Source: Streptosporangium sp. NBC_01495
Lineage (GTDB): Bacteria; Actinomycetota; Actinomycetes; Streptosporangiales; Streptosporangiaceae
Direction: 5' to 3'
DNA length: 64,000 nucleotides
NCBI RefSeq assembly: GCF_036250735.1
Contig: NZ_CP109430.1
Span: forward strand, 5,146,001 to 5,210,000
The notes under the pieces were generated by a model. That model made no database searches. It worked only from the letters and a program-made list of their open reading frames with translations, and was not told the DNA's origin. This document shows positions 1-9,300 of this stretch, one piece after another; within the stretch, counting starts at the first letter, position 1, and each line of letters begins with the position of its first letter. The position numbers and the translations under genes were made by a program.

Positions 1-59
1 CTCTGTCCTTTCCGTAGGTGAAGAGTGGAGTGTGGTGACCGGGCAGGGCGGGCGTCCGT

Positions 60-1337
60 CTACCCTTTCCCCGCCGGCCCGGTGCGCAGTGTCCTGATCT
101 CGCGGGTGAGCAGGAGCGGCAGGCACACCAGGGCCGCCAGCGAGCCGAGGACCCACAGCATCGGCCGGACGCCGAACACGTCGCCGAGCACGCCGCCGAT
201 GGCGGCGCCCAGCGGGAGCGTGCCCCACACCGCGAACCGCATGGACGCGTTCATCCGGCCCTGCAGCTCCGTCGGCGTGATCGCCTGCCGCAGGCTGATC
301 TGGTTGATGTTGTAGACCGAGATCCCCGCCAGCATCAGCCCGATCGCGACGGAGACGAGCAGCGAACCGGCGCCCGGTCCCGCCGAGGCGATGAGCAGGA
401 TCGGCAGGACCGCCAGCAGCGCGGCGCCGACCAGCGTCGGCCCCAGCCCCAGGGTCCTGACCACCCGCGCGTTGACCATCGCGCCGAGCAGGGCGCCCGC
501 GTTGCCCAGGGTCAGGATGAGCCCGAGCGTGCCGGGCGTGAGGTCGAGGTCGTTGAGCGCGAACACCACCAGCAGCGCGGTCAGCGCGCCACCGAGCCCG
601 ATCAGGTTCATCAGTGCCGTGCACATGGCGATCGCCCGCAGCGTGCGGTTGCCGAAGACGAACCGCAACCCCTCGCCGATCTCCGTGGCCATCCTCCGCC
701 GCGGGGCGGCGGGTTCCGGCCCGGTGGTGGCGGGACGACTGGTGATCATGCTGACCAGCACGGCCGACACCAGGTAGCCGGCCACGTTGAACAGCAGCAC
801 GAACGGCGCGATCAGCACCTGGATGAGCAGTCCGCCGAGGCTCGGTCCCCCCAGGTACGCGATCGACCTGGACACCTCCAGCCGGGTGTTGCCCGCGGGA
901 ATGTCCTCGGTCTCGACCACCGAGGGCAGGAACGCCTGGTCGGCGATGTCGAAGAACACCGTCTGCACCCCGACCAGCAGGCCGACGACCAGCATCAGCC
1001 CGATGCTCAGCATGTCGAACAGGTAGGCGATCGGCAGGGTCGCGAGGACCACCATCCGCCCGACGTCGGTGAAGATCAGAATGCGGCGCCGGTCCCAGCG
1101 GTCGACCCACACGCCCGCGGGCAGCGAGACCAGCAGGAACGGCAGGGTTTCCGCGGCCACGAGCAGGCCGACCTGGGTGGTGGACGCGTTGAGCACGGTC
1201 AGCGCGATCACCGGGATGGCGAAGAAGGTGATCTGCGAGCCGATCTGGCTGACCGTCTGGGCCGCCCACAGCAGGGTGAAGTCACGGTGACGCCAGAGAC
1301 TTCGCCGGTCCGCGGTGGGCGTGGCCTTGCTGTCCAT
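60..1337 (-). CDS. MFS exporter of the NRPS locus
   Basis: A major facilitator superfamily protein of 425 residues with about 12 hydrophobic segments. The start reads MDSKATPTADRRSLWRHRDF, the usual N-terminus of actinobacterial MFS_3 (enterobactin-exporter EntS-like) proteins, and the loop between TM2 and TM3 carries GVWVDRWDRRRIL, the family's conserved GxxxDRxxRR signature. I chose the ATG at 1335-1337, which has GGAGA upstream, over the longer open frame, whose extra 54 residues are low-complexity Arg/Pro/Ser. It lies 34 bases after the MbtH gene in the same direction, so it is probably the last gene of the NRPS operon and exports the peptide. Export of the NRPS product is an inference from position; the fold call is firm. 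Confidence 0.88.
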   Translation of the reverse strand: MDSKATPTADRRSLWRHRDFTLLWAAQTVSQIGSQITFFAIPVIALTVLNASTTQVGLLVAAETLPFLLVSLPAGVWVDRWDRRRILIFTDVGRMVVLATLPIAYLFDMLSIGLMLVVGLLVGVQTVFFDIADQAFLPSVVETEDIPAGNTRLEVSRSIAYLGGPSLGGLLIQVLIAPFVLLFNVAGYLVSAVLVSMITSRPATTGPEPAAPRRRMATEIGEGLRFVFGNRTLRAIAMCTALMNLIGLGGALTALLVVFALNDLDLTPGTLGLILTLGNAGALLGAMVNARVVRTLGLGPTLVGAALLAVLPILLIASAGPGAGSLLVSVAIGLMLAGISVYNINQISLRQAITPTELQGRMNASMRFAVWGTLPLGAAIGGVLGDVFGVRPMLWVLGSLAALVCLPLLLTREIRTLRTGPAGKG

Positions 1338-1371
1338 GATGGGGGGTGTCCCTTTCTCCGTCGGTGCCGAC

Positions 1372-1569
1372 TCAGCCGGCGGCAAGGTGCTCGCGCAGCG
1401 AGCGCGGGCGCATGTCGGTCCACACCCGCTCGATCCGGTCGAGGCAGGTCTCGCGGTCGCCGACGGTCCCCTCCTCGGTCCATCCGGGGGGCAGGGCACG
1501 TCCGACGGGCCAGATCGAGTACTGGTCCTCGTCGTTGCGGACGACGCGGTAGTCGGTGGGGTCGGTCAT
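1372..1569 (-). CDS. MbtH-like NRPS accessory protein
   Basis: A 65-residue MbtH family protein, a small chaperone that binds NRPS adenylation domains and is often essential for their activity. All family landmarks are present: NDEDQYSIWP near residues 12-21, PPGW at 27-30, the CLDRI helix and WTDMRP at 50-55, ending SLREH. The ATG has GAGGAG seven bases upstream. It sits between the second NRPS (32-base gap) and the MFS exporter (34-base gap), typical of an NRPS operon. Length matches the family (60-75 residues). The partner should be one or more of the three adenylation domains encoded upstream. Confidence 0.96.
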   Translation of the reverse strand: MTDPTDYRVVRNDEDQYSIWPVGRALPPGWTEEGTVGDRETCLDRIERVWTDMRPRSLREHLAAG

Positions 1570-1601
1570 GGACACTCCTCGCGGTGATTCCTCTTGCCTG
1601 T

Positions 1602-4600
1602 TCAATGGGATGGGCGTGTCACGGACAGCAGGTCGGCGACCGGCCGGTCCAGCCCGTCGGCCAGGGCGTCGAGCACGCGCCTGACGTGGTGCAGCAGCTC
1701 CACGGCGCGCTCGTCCGACACCTGCTCGCGGTAGTAGCTCACCTTCAGCAGCAGGGCGGGGTCCGGCCAGACGACCAGCCGCAACGTCTCGTCGCCGGGG
1801 GCGCCGTTGGCGATCGGGTTCCAGCCCGCGAGCCGCGACTGCAGCCGCCCGTCGAACGGGAAGTTCTCGACGACGATCTCCGAGTCGTAGAGCCGGTCGG
1901 CGTCGTCGAGACCGCACCAGCGCTGGACGTCCAGGGGCGAGACGTATTCGAACCCGGCCGCCTCGGCGTGGTTGTCCTGCAGGCCGCGCAGCCAGTCCCG
2001 GCAGCGGGCCGCGTGGTCCACGACGACCCGGCTGGGCAGCCGGTTGTTGAGGCAGCCCACGATGTCCTCCGCGCCGCCGACCGCGTCGGCGCGGCCCGAG
2101 ACGACGGTGCCGAAGACGAGATCGCCGGTGCCGAGCGCGTGGCCGAGCGCGATCGCGTACGCGCCCTGCACCAGGGTGTGCAGCGTCAGCCCCGCCTCGG
2201 CCGCCCGCCGGTTCAGCGGGGCCGTGCGCTCGGCGGGCAGCCAGACGCGCTGGTCGGCGTGGAACTCGCCGTCGGCGGAGCCCGGACCGAGCCCGGCGGC
2301 GACCAGCCCGCGCGGCGCCCCGGCGAGCCTGCCGGTCCAGTACGACCGGGCGGCGGCGGCGTCACGCTCCCGCCACCAGCGGGCGATCACACCGGGTTCC
2401 GGCCGGGCGGCCAGGGTGACCGGCTCACCGGCGCGGAACCCGTCGTGCAGGTCGAACAGATCCCGCAGCAGCGCCGAGAACGACCAGCCGTCGAGGTTCA
2501 GGTAGGAGTAGTCCCACACCAGGTAGGCGGCTCCGGGACCCCGGTCGAACACGGTCAGCTCGACCTGGCAGCGGCGCAGCGGATCGGCCGGGGTGCTCCT
2601 GAGGACCCCCAGGTGCCGGTTGACCGCCAGGACCGCCTCGGCCGTGCCGAGCCCGCCGAGGTCCTCACGGCGCACACGGAGCGCGGCGTTGCGGTGCACC
2701 ACCTGCAGGTCCCTGCCGTCGTGCGTGCGCAGCGAGGTGCGCAGGGCCGGATGGTGCTCGACGAGCGCGTTCCACGCCAGGACCAGCAGGTCCACGTCGA
2801 TGTCCGTGCCACTGACGTCGAACGCCTCGTACACCCGGTACATCCCGGGCCGGGGCCGGTGCCGCAGCCGGTTGAGCCCCCAGCGCTGCATCGGCCCGGC
2901 CGGTTCGATCCGCTCGGCGTCGAGCAGCCCGGCCAGCAGCGCGGGACGGCTCGCGCCGTCGATGCCGAGGTGGGCGGTCTCGGGCAGCCGGAAGCCCCTG
3001 GGGGTCGGCTCGGCCGCGGCCACCGGCGGCTCGCTCCCCCGCGGCGTCCAGGTCGCGCCGAGCGCCCCGGCCAGCTCGCGGACCGTCTGGTGGGCGAACA
3101 CGTCCCGCGCGGTGAACGGCATCCCCGCCGCCCTGGCCAGGGAGACCACCCGGATGCTGGAGATCGAGTTGCCGCCGACGGCGAAGAAGTTGTCGTCGGC
3201 CGAGATGTCTTCGCGGCCGAGCACCTCCCACCAGATGCGCAGGAGCGCCGCCTGGCCGTCGCCTGCCGGCGCGGGCCCGTCCGCGGCCGGTCCCCGCTCC
3301 CGGACGGGCTCCGGCAGCGCGCTCGGCACGAGCTTGCCGCCCGCCGTACGCGGCAGCTCGGCCAGCTCGACCAGGTAGGCGGGCACCTGGTAGCCCGGTA
3401 TCCGCTCGACGAGAAAACGCCGCAGGCCGGCGGGGTCGAGCGTGCCGCCGGGCCGGGCGACCACGTAGGCGACCACCTCGTGTGAGCCCTCGGTGCGCAC
3501 CGCGCGCGCGACCACCTCCTCGACGTCGGGGTGGGCGGCGACCGCCACCTCGACCTCTCGCAGCTCGACCCGGTGGCCGCGCACCTTGATCTGGCCGTCG
3601 ACCCGGCCGACGAAGCGCAGCACGCCGTCGGCGTCGACCCTGGCCCGGTCGCCGGTGCGGTACATCCGCGCGCCCGGCTCGCCGCCGAACGGGTCGGGCA
3701 CGAACCGCCGCGCCGTCGCGGCGGGCAGGCCGGGGTAGCCCCGGGCCAGGCACGGGCCCGCGACGTACAGCTCCCCCGCCAGGCCCGGCGCGACCGGCCG
3801 CATCTCCGCGTCGAGCACGTAGGCGCGCATGCCGCGCATCGGCAGGCCGATGGGCACCACGGGGCCGAGCCTGCCGTCGCTCACCGAGCCGGTGTGGGTG
3901 AGCGAGGTGATCAGGGTCTCGGTGAGGCCGTAGGCGTTCACCACCGGCACGTCGGTCCGCTCGGACCAGCGTTTGAGGTCGGCCACGTAGCCCGCCTCCG
4001 CACCGATCACCACCGTGCGCAGCGCCGGGGGCAGCGGGCGCGGGCGGCGTTCCAGGTCGCGCGCCCACTCGGCCCAGTAGGAGCTGGTGAAGTCGGCCAG
4101 CGTGCCGCCGCCGTCGGTGAGCACCCGCTCCAGGTCCACCGGGGCGATCCTGTTGTCCTCCAGCAGCAGCACCCCGCCCCCGACGCACCACACCGGCACC
4201 GTCTCCTCGAAGCAGACGTCGAAGGTGAGCGCGGCGAACTGCAGGAACACGTCGTCGGCGGTGATCGCGAGCCGCTCGGCGAAGATGCCGGCGTAGAAGG
4301 CGAGTGCGTCGTGGCCGACCGCCACCGGCTTGGGAAGCCCGGTCGATCCCGAGGTGAACAGCACGTACGCCAGCGCGTTGAGAAGGGTGGCGGGCGCCCC
4401 CGCCCCCGCGCCCCCGGCGTCCGCGCCGATCCCGTCCGCGCCCCCGGCGTCCGCGTCGACTCCGGCCGCGCCTCCGGCGTCCGCGTCGACTCCGGCCGCG
4501 TCGATCCCGTCCAGGTCCAGCCAGGCGAGGTCCGCGTCGAGGTCGAGCCGCTGCGCGACCTCCTTGGCCGCCTCCGCGGACTCGGCCAGCCCTAGGCGCA

Positions 4601-6302
4601 CGCCGGCCGCCTCCGTCATCGCGCGCAGCCGCTGGTCGGGCAGGGACAGATCGAGCGGGACGACGGCGGCGCCCGCGTACCAGGTGCCGAGCACCGCGAC
4701 CGCCCAGCCCACCCCGCGCGGCAGGGCGAGCAGCACGGTGTCGTCCGGCCCCGCGCCCGCCGCGCGGATCCGCGCGGCCAGGCTCCTGGCCCGGTGGTCG
4801 AGCTCGCGGTAGGTCACCTCGACGCCCTGGCAGGTCCTGGCCGCGACGGCGTCAGGGCACAGCGCCGCCCGCTCGGAGATCTGCACCGGCACCGGCACCC
4901 AGGTCGGCAGGACCGGCCCCTCGGCCCTGACCGGCCCGAACAGCAGGCTCCCGTTCCCGCCCGCGTCCAGGTCGCGCACCAGCCCGCCATCCCCGCCGTC
5001 CCCGCCGTCGCCGGCCACGAAGGACTCCAGCAGGGCCAGGTGGGCTCCGGCCAGCGCGGCCACCGTACTCTCGTCGAACAGGTCCGTCCGGTACTCCCAG
5101 TCGGCGACGACTCCCCCGGCGGTGACCTCCACCCCGAGGCCCAGCTCGAACTTGGCGTTCGTGCACGGCGTCGACATCCGCTCGGCGGCGAGACCGGCGC
5201 CGAACTCGGGGGTGATCACGTCCAGCTGGTCGAGGCCGCACAGCACCTGCACGATCGGCGCGTACGCCGTCGAGCGCGGGACCCGCAGCCGGTCCACCAG
5301 CTCCTCGAAGCCGACACCGCCGTGGCGCATCGTCTCGAGCACCCTGGTCCGCACCTGGTCGAGCAGGTCCCGGACGGTGTCGCCGGCGCCGACGCGCAGC
5401 CGCAACGGGACGGTGGTGACGAACATGCCGACGGTGTCCACGTCGTCCATCGACGTCCGCCCCGACGACGGCGAGCCGATCACCAGGTCGCGCTGCCCGG
5501 TCAGCCTGGCCAGCAGGACCGCGTACGCGGCGAGCACCACCATGTACGGCGTGACGCGCCACCGCGCGCAGGCGGCGACGAGCCGCCGCCACAGCCTCGG
5601 CGGGATCGTCCGGCGCAGCGCGCCGCCCGCGCTGCCGCCGCCCTCCGGCCGTGGCCGGTCGGCCGGCAGGTCGATCACCTCGGGAGCGTCGCACAGCATG
5701 TCCTCCCAGTAGCGCAGGGCCTCCTCCCTGCCGGGTGGCACGGTCGTGTCCCGGCCGAACCAGGACTCGACGGCGGGAAGCCCGGCCTCCGTCCCGCCGG
5801 AGAGCGCGCGGTAGAGCAGGCCGAGGTCGCGATACAGCACCCGCAGGGACAGGCCGTCGCACACCAGGTGGTGCACCACCAGGACCAGCACGTGGTCGTC
5901 GGCGGACACCCGCAGCAGGGCCGTACGCAGCAGCGGGCCGCGGGACAGGTCGAACGGCCTGTCCACCTCGTGGGCGAGCCTGGCCCGCGCCATCTCCGGC
6001 GCGGTGTGCGGCGAGTGCGAGAAGTCCACCACCGGCATCGCGAGCACGACCGGCCCGGTGTCCTCCAGCAAGGGCCGCTCACCCGCGACGACGTGGCCGC
6101 GCAGGACCGAATGCCGGTCGAGCAGGGCCGTCAGCGCCCGGTGCAGCACGTCGGCGTCGAGCGCGCCGCGCACCCGCAGGGAGGCGTTGATGTGGTACAG
6201 CGCGGCCCCGCCGTCCGCCAGGACCGCGCGCTCCCACTGCTCGCCGAACCAGAGCCCGAGCTGCGCCGGGGTCAGCGGCACACGGACCGGCACGCCGGTC
6301 AC
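1602..6302 (-). CDS. NRPS, module 3 plus degenerate terminal condensation domain (C-A-T-C*)
   Basis: A nonribosomal peptide synthetase of 1566 residues. Domain order: condensation (1-430, intact HHLVCDG at 144-150), adenylation (475-1000, core LFTSGSTGLPKP at 648-659, YRTGD near 881, catalytic Lys990 in GGK), carrier (1015-1085, Ser1046 in GGNS) and a second condensation-like domain (1120-1566). In the last domain the HHxxxDG motif reads SYLNLDG, so both histidines are missing while Asp-Gly remains. The A-domain signature, aligned by eye to PheA, is about D-V-E-S-V-I-A-I-T-K; the Glu at the third position hints at a basic or amino side chain. Start is a GTG overlapping the previous NRPS stop by four bases (GTGA). 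The longer open frame upstream is shadow. No thioesterase, epimerase or reductase is present. A three-copy 30-bp repeat lies inside the A domain. Confidence 0.95.
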   Translation of the reverse strand: MTGVPVRVPLTPAQLGLWFGEQWERAVLADGGAALYHINASLRVRGALDADVLHRALTALLDRHSVLRGHVVAGERPLLEDTGPVVLAMPVVDFSHSPHTAPEMARARLAHEVDRPFDLSRGPLLRTALLRVSADDHVLVLVVHHLVCDGLSLRVLYRDLGLLYRALSGGTEAGLPAVESWFGRDTTVPPGREEALRYWEDMLCDAPEVIDLPADRPRPEGGGSAGGALRRTIPPRLWRRLVAACARWRVTPYMVVLAAYAVLLARLTGQRDLVIGSPSSGRTSMDDVDTVGMFVTTVPLRLRVGAGDTVRDLLDQVRTRVLETMRHGGVGFEELVDRLRVPRSTAYAPIVQVLCGLDQLDVITPEFGAGLAAERMSTPCTNAKFELGLGVEVTAGGVVADWEYRTDLFDESTVAALAGAHLALLESFVAGDGGDGGDGGLVRDLDAGGNGSLLFGPVRAEGPVLPTWVPVPVQISERAALCPDAVAARTCQGVEVTYRELDHRARSLAARIRAAGAGPDDTVLLALPRGVGWAVAVLGTWYAGAAVVPLDLSLPDQRLRAMTEAAGVRLGLAESAEAAKEVAQRLDLDADLAWLDLDGIDAAGVDADAGGAAGVDADAGGADGIGADAGGAGAGAPATLLNALAYVLFTSGSTGLPKPVAVGHDALAFYAGIFAERLAITADDVFLQFAALTFDVCFEETVPVWCVGGGVLLLEDNRIAPVDLERVLTDGGGTLADFTSSYWAEWARDLERRPRPLPPALRTVVIGAEAGYVADLKRWSERTDVPVVNAYGLTETLITSLTHTGSVSDGRLGPVVPIGLPMRGMRAYVLDAEMRPVAPGLAGELYVAGPCLARGYPGLPAATARRFVPDPFGGEPGARMYRTGDRARVDADGVLRFVGRVDGQIKVRGHRVELREVEVAVAAHPDVEEVVARAVRTEGSHEVVAYVVARPGGTLDPAGLRRFLVERIPGYQVPAYLVELAELPRTAGGKLVPSALPEPVRERGPAADGPAPAGDGQAALLRIWWEVLGREDISADDNFFAVGGNSISSIRVVSLARAAGMPFTARDVFAHQTVRELAGALGATWTPRGSEPPVAAAEPTPRGFRLPETAHLGIDGASRPALLAGLLDAERIEPAGPMQRWGLNRLRHRPRPGMYRVYEAFDVSGTDIDVDLLVLAWNALVEHHPALRTSLRTHDGRDLQVVHRNAALRVRREDLGGLGTAEAVLAVNRHLGVLRSTPADPLRRCQVELTVFDRGPGAAYLVWDYSYLNLDGWSFSALLRDLFDLHDGFRAGEPVTLAARPEPGVIARWWRERDAAAARSYWTGRLAGAPRGLVAAGLGPGSADGEFHADQRVWLPAERTAPLNRRAAEAGLTLHTLVQGAYAIALGHALGTGDLVFGTVVSGRADAVGGAEDIVGCLNNRLPSRVVVDHAARCRDWLRGLQDNHAEAAGFEYVSPLDVQRWCGLDDADRLYDSEIVVENFPFDGRLQSRLAGWNPIANGAPGDETLRLVVWPDPALLLKVSYYREQVSDERAVELLHHVRRVLDALADGLDRPVADLLSVTRPSH
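4411..4500 (-). repeat. 30-bp tandem repeat x3 inside the adenylation domain
   Basis: Three consecutive 30-base units (4411-4440, 4441-4470, 4471-4500) encode the linker units AAGVDADAGG, AAGVDADAGG and ADGIGADAGG at about NRPS residues 602-631. Two units are nearly identical. The linker sits in the N-subdomain just before core motif A3 and is absent from ordinary A domains, so it is an in-frame expansion that probably forms a flexible acidic loop. Confidence 0.85.
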
Positions 6303-9300
6303 GCCGGGACCTCTTCCACGGGCGGGGTCACGGCGAGGTGGCCGACGAGCTCGGCGACCGTCGGGTGGGCGAAGAAGTCGGCGACCGGAAGATCCATGCC
6401 GGTCGACGCCTTGAGCCGGTGGCGGATCCGCAGCACCGCGAGCGAGTGCCCGCCCAGGAGGAACAGGTTGTCGTGCCGGTCGACCCGGGGCACCTCGAGG
6501 ATCTCCGCCCAGATGCCGCTCATGGTGCGCTCCAGTTCCGCCCACGGCGCCCGGTCCCCGCCCGCCTCGTCGCCCCCGTCGCCCTCGTCGCCCTCGTCGC
6601 CGGGGACCGCTCCGGTGTCGTGCCGCGGTTCCGTGTCGTGCGATGGTTCCGCGTCGTACGGCGGTTCCGGCAACCGCGCGCGGTCGACCTTGCCCGAGGT
6701 GGTCAGCGGGATCTCGTCGAGCACGACGTAGGCGCGCGGCACCAGACCCGAGGGCAGCTTGGTCGCGGCGTGCGCGGCGAGGTCCTTCGCCGGCGGCGGC
6801 TCGTCCGTCGCGGGCCGCACATAGGCGACCAGGGTCTGCGCAGGAGCCTCGCCGCGCACCACGACGTAGGCCGCCGCGACGGCCGGGTGGGTGCCGAGCA
6901 CCTGCTCGATCTCGCCGAGCTCGACGCGCAGGCCACGGATCTTGACCTGCTGGTCGCGCCTGCCGAGGTATTCGAGCCGGCCGTCCAGCGCCCACCGGGC
7001 GCGGTCGCCGGTGAGGTAGAGCCGGCCGCCCGGCCGCCGGCCGTACGGGTCGGGGACGAACCGCTCGGCGGTGAGGCGGGCGCGGCCGAGGTAGCCGTCA
7101 CAGACGCCGTCGCCGCCGATGGCGAGCTCGCCCTCGACGCCGCGCGGCAGCAGGTGCCCGCCGGGATCCACGACGTGGACCTCGACGCCGGGTCCTGGCG
7201 CGCCGAGCGGCCAGGGCCGGTCGGGGTCGGCGGTCACCGGGCCGCCGGTGACGAACACCGTCGTCTCGGTCGGGCCGTACAGGTTGCGCACCATCGGCAC
7301 GCCCGCCTCCTCCACCAGCCGTACGAGCGGCGCGGTGCCGGCCTCGCCGCCGAAGTTCACCGAGCGCACGCCCGCCGGGATCGCGCCCTCGCGCAGCAGC
7401 TCGGCGAGCATGCTGCCGACGACGTTGACCTGGGTGGGGACCAGGCGCTCCGGCAGCGACGGCAGCGCGAACAGGTCGTCGACGAGCACGACCGTCCCGC
7501 CGGCCGCCAGCGTCGGCAGGATCTCGTGCACCGAGACGTCGAACGTCAGCGCGGTGGCGGCGAGCGTGCGCTCCAGCAGCCCGTCCGGGGTCTCGGCGAG
7601 CGCCCAGCGCACGAAGTGGTCGAGGTTGGCGTGCGTCACCCGGCAGCCCTTGGGGAGGCCCGTGCTGCCCGAGGTGTACATGACCCACGCGGTCGAGGCG
7701 GGGTGCGCGGGCCGGAACGGGGGGCCGTCCGCGGGTTCGGGCTCGGCTTCGGGCGCGGGTTCGGGCGCGGGTTCGGGCTCGGGTTCGGGCGCGGGTTCGA
7801 GCGCGGTGACGTCGAGCGGTTCCCAGTCCCCCGGGGGCAGCAGGCCCGCCGTGCCGGCGTCGACGAGGACCCGGCGCACGCCGGAGTCCGCGAGCATGTA
7901 CGCGATGCGGTCGGCCGGGTGGGCGGGGTCGAGCGGCAGGTAGCCTCGGCCGGAGAGCAGCGTGCCCAGCAGCGAGATCAGTGCCTGCGGCGTACGGCGC
8001 AGCAGGACGCCGACCGGCGCGCCGCCGCCGGCGCCGGACTCGTCGAGCATCCGGGCGACCGACCGGGCCCGCCCGGCGACCTCCGCGTAGCGGAGCGTCC
8101 CGGCCGTCGTGCTGATCGCGGGCGCGTCCGGGACGCGCGCGACCGCGGCGGCGAACAGGTCGGCGAAGGCCGCCGCCGGCGCGGCGGGCCGGCCGGCGCC
8201 CAGGGCGAGCAGCCCGGCCCGGCTCCCCGGGCCGACGAGGTCCACCTCGCCGAGGCGCGCGCCGGGGTTCTCGGTCATCGTGGCGAGCAGATGCAGGTAG
8301 GAGTCCGCCACCTCGGCGACGAACTCCCTGGCGAACAGGTCGCTGTTGTACTCCCACAGCAGGGTGACCCGGCCGTCGAGGCGGCCGTCCGCGCCGGGCT
8401 CCGCCTCTGCTCTCGGGATGACGACCACGTTGAGGTCGACCTTCGCCGAGCCGTTGTCGCGCTCGTAGACCGTCGCCGAGCAGCCGGGCAGTTCCAGGTC
8501 GGGCATCCTGGCGTCGTTGGCGCTGAACATGATCTGGAAGTAGGGGTTGGCCGCCGGGTCGCGGTCGGGGTTGAGCGCGCGCACCAGTTCCACGAAGGGG
8601 AGCTCCTGGTTGGCCGTGGCCGCGCGCACGGTCGCGGTACTGCGGCGCAGCAGTTCCGCGAAGGTGGGGTCGCCGCCCGCGTCGCAGCGCAGCACGACCG
8701 CGTTGACGAACATGCCGATGACGTCCTCGGTCTCGGCGAGCTGGCGGTTGCCGAACGCCGAGCCGACCGCGAGGTCGTCCTGGCGGGTGTAGCGCCACAG
8801 CGTGGCGTAGAAGCCCGCGAGCATCGCGCTGAACAGCGTGGTGTGATGGGTCCTGGCGAGCTCGCGGAGCGCGGCGACGGTGCGCGCCGACACCTCCAGC
8901 CGCACCATGCCGCCTTCGAAGCCCTGCGGCCTCGAACGGGCCCTGGTGGTGGGCAGTGACACCGCCGGCGGGCTGCCGGCCAGTGTCGCGGCCCAGTGTT
9001 CCCGCTGACGTCGCATGCCCTCGCCCGCCAGCGCCCGCTCCTGCCAGCGCGCGTAGTCGGCGTACCGGAACTCGATCTCGGGCAGCCCGGCCGGCTCCCC
9101 GGTGACCTCGGCGGTGTAGGCGGCGCGCAACTCCCGCATCAGCAGGCCGAAGGACCAGCCGTCGTGGACGAAGTGGTGCTCCACCAGGATGATCTCGTGG
9201 GTGGCCGGGCCGAGCCGTACCACCGTCCACCGCACCAGCGGCAGCTCGCCGAGGTCGAACGGCGTGGTCATGTCGCGGACGACGAGTTCCTCCACCCTGG

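Noticed and set aside
1287-3485. 732-codon plus-strand open frame
   Set aside because: It is antisense to the MFS, MbtH and NRPS genes and has repetitive Arg/Val/Gln content without family motifs.
6303-6995. The second NRPS extended 231 codons upstream of the GTG
   Set aside because: The extra residues are Arg/Pro shadow of the first NRPS gene; the GTGA overlap and C-domain start (TPAQLGLW) fix the start at 6302.
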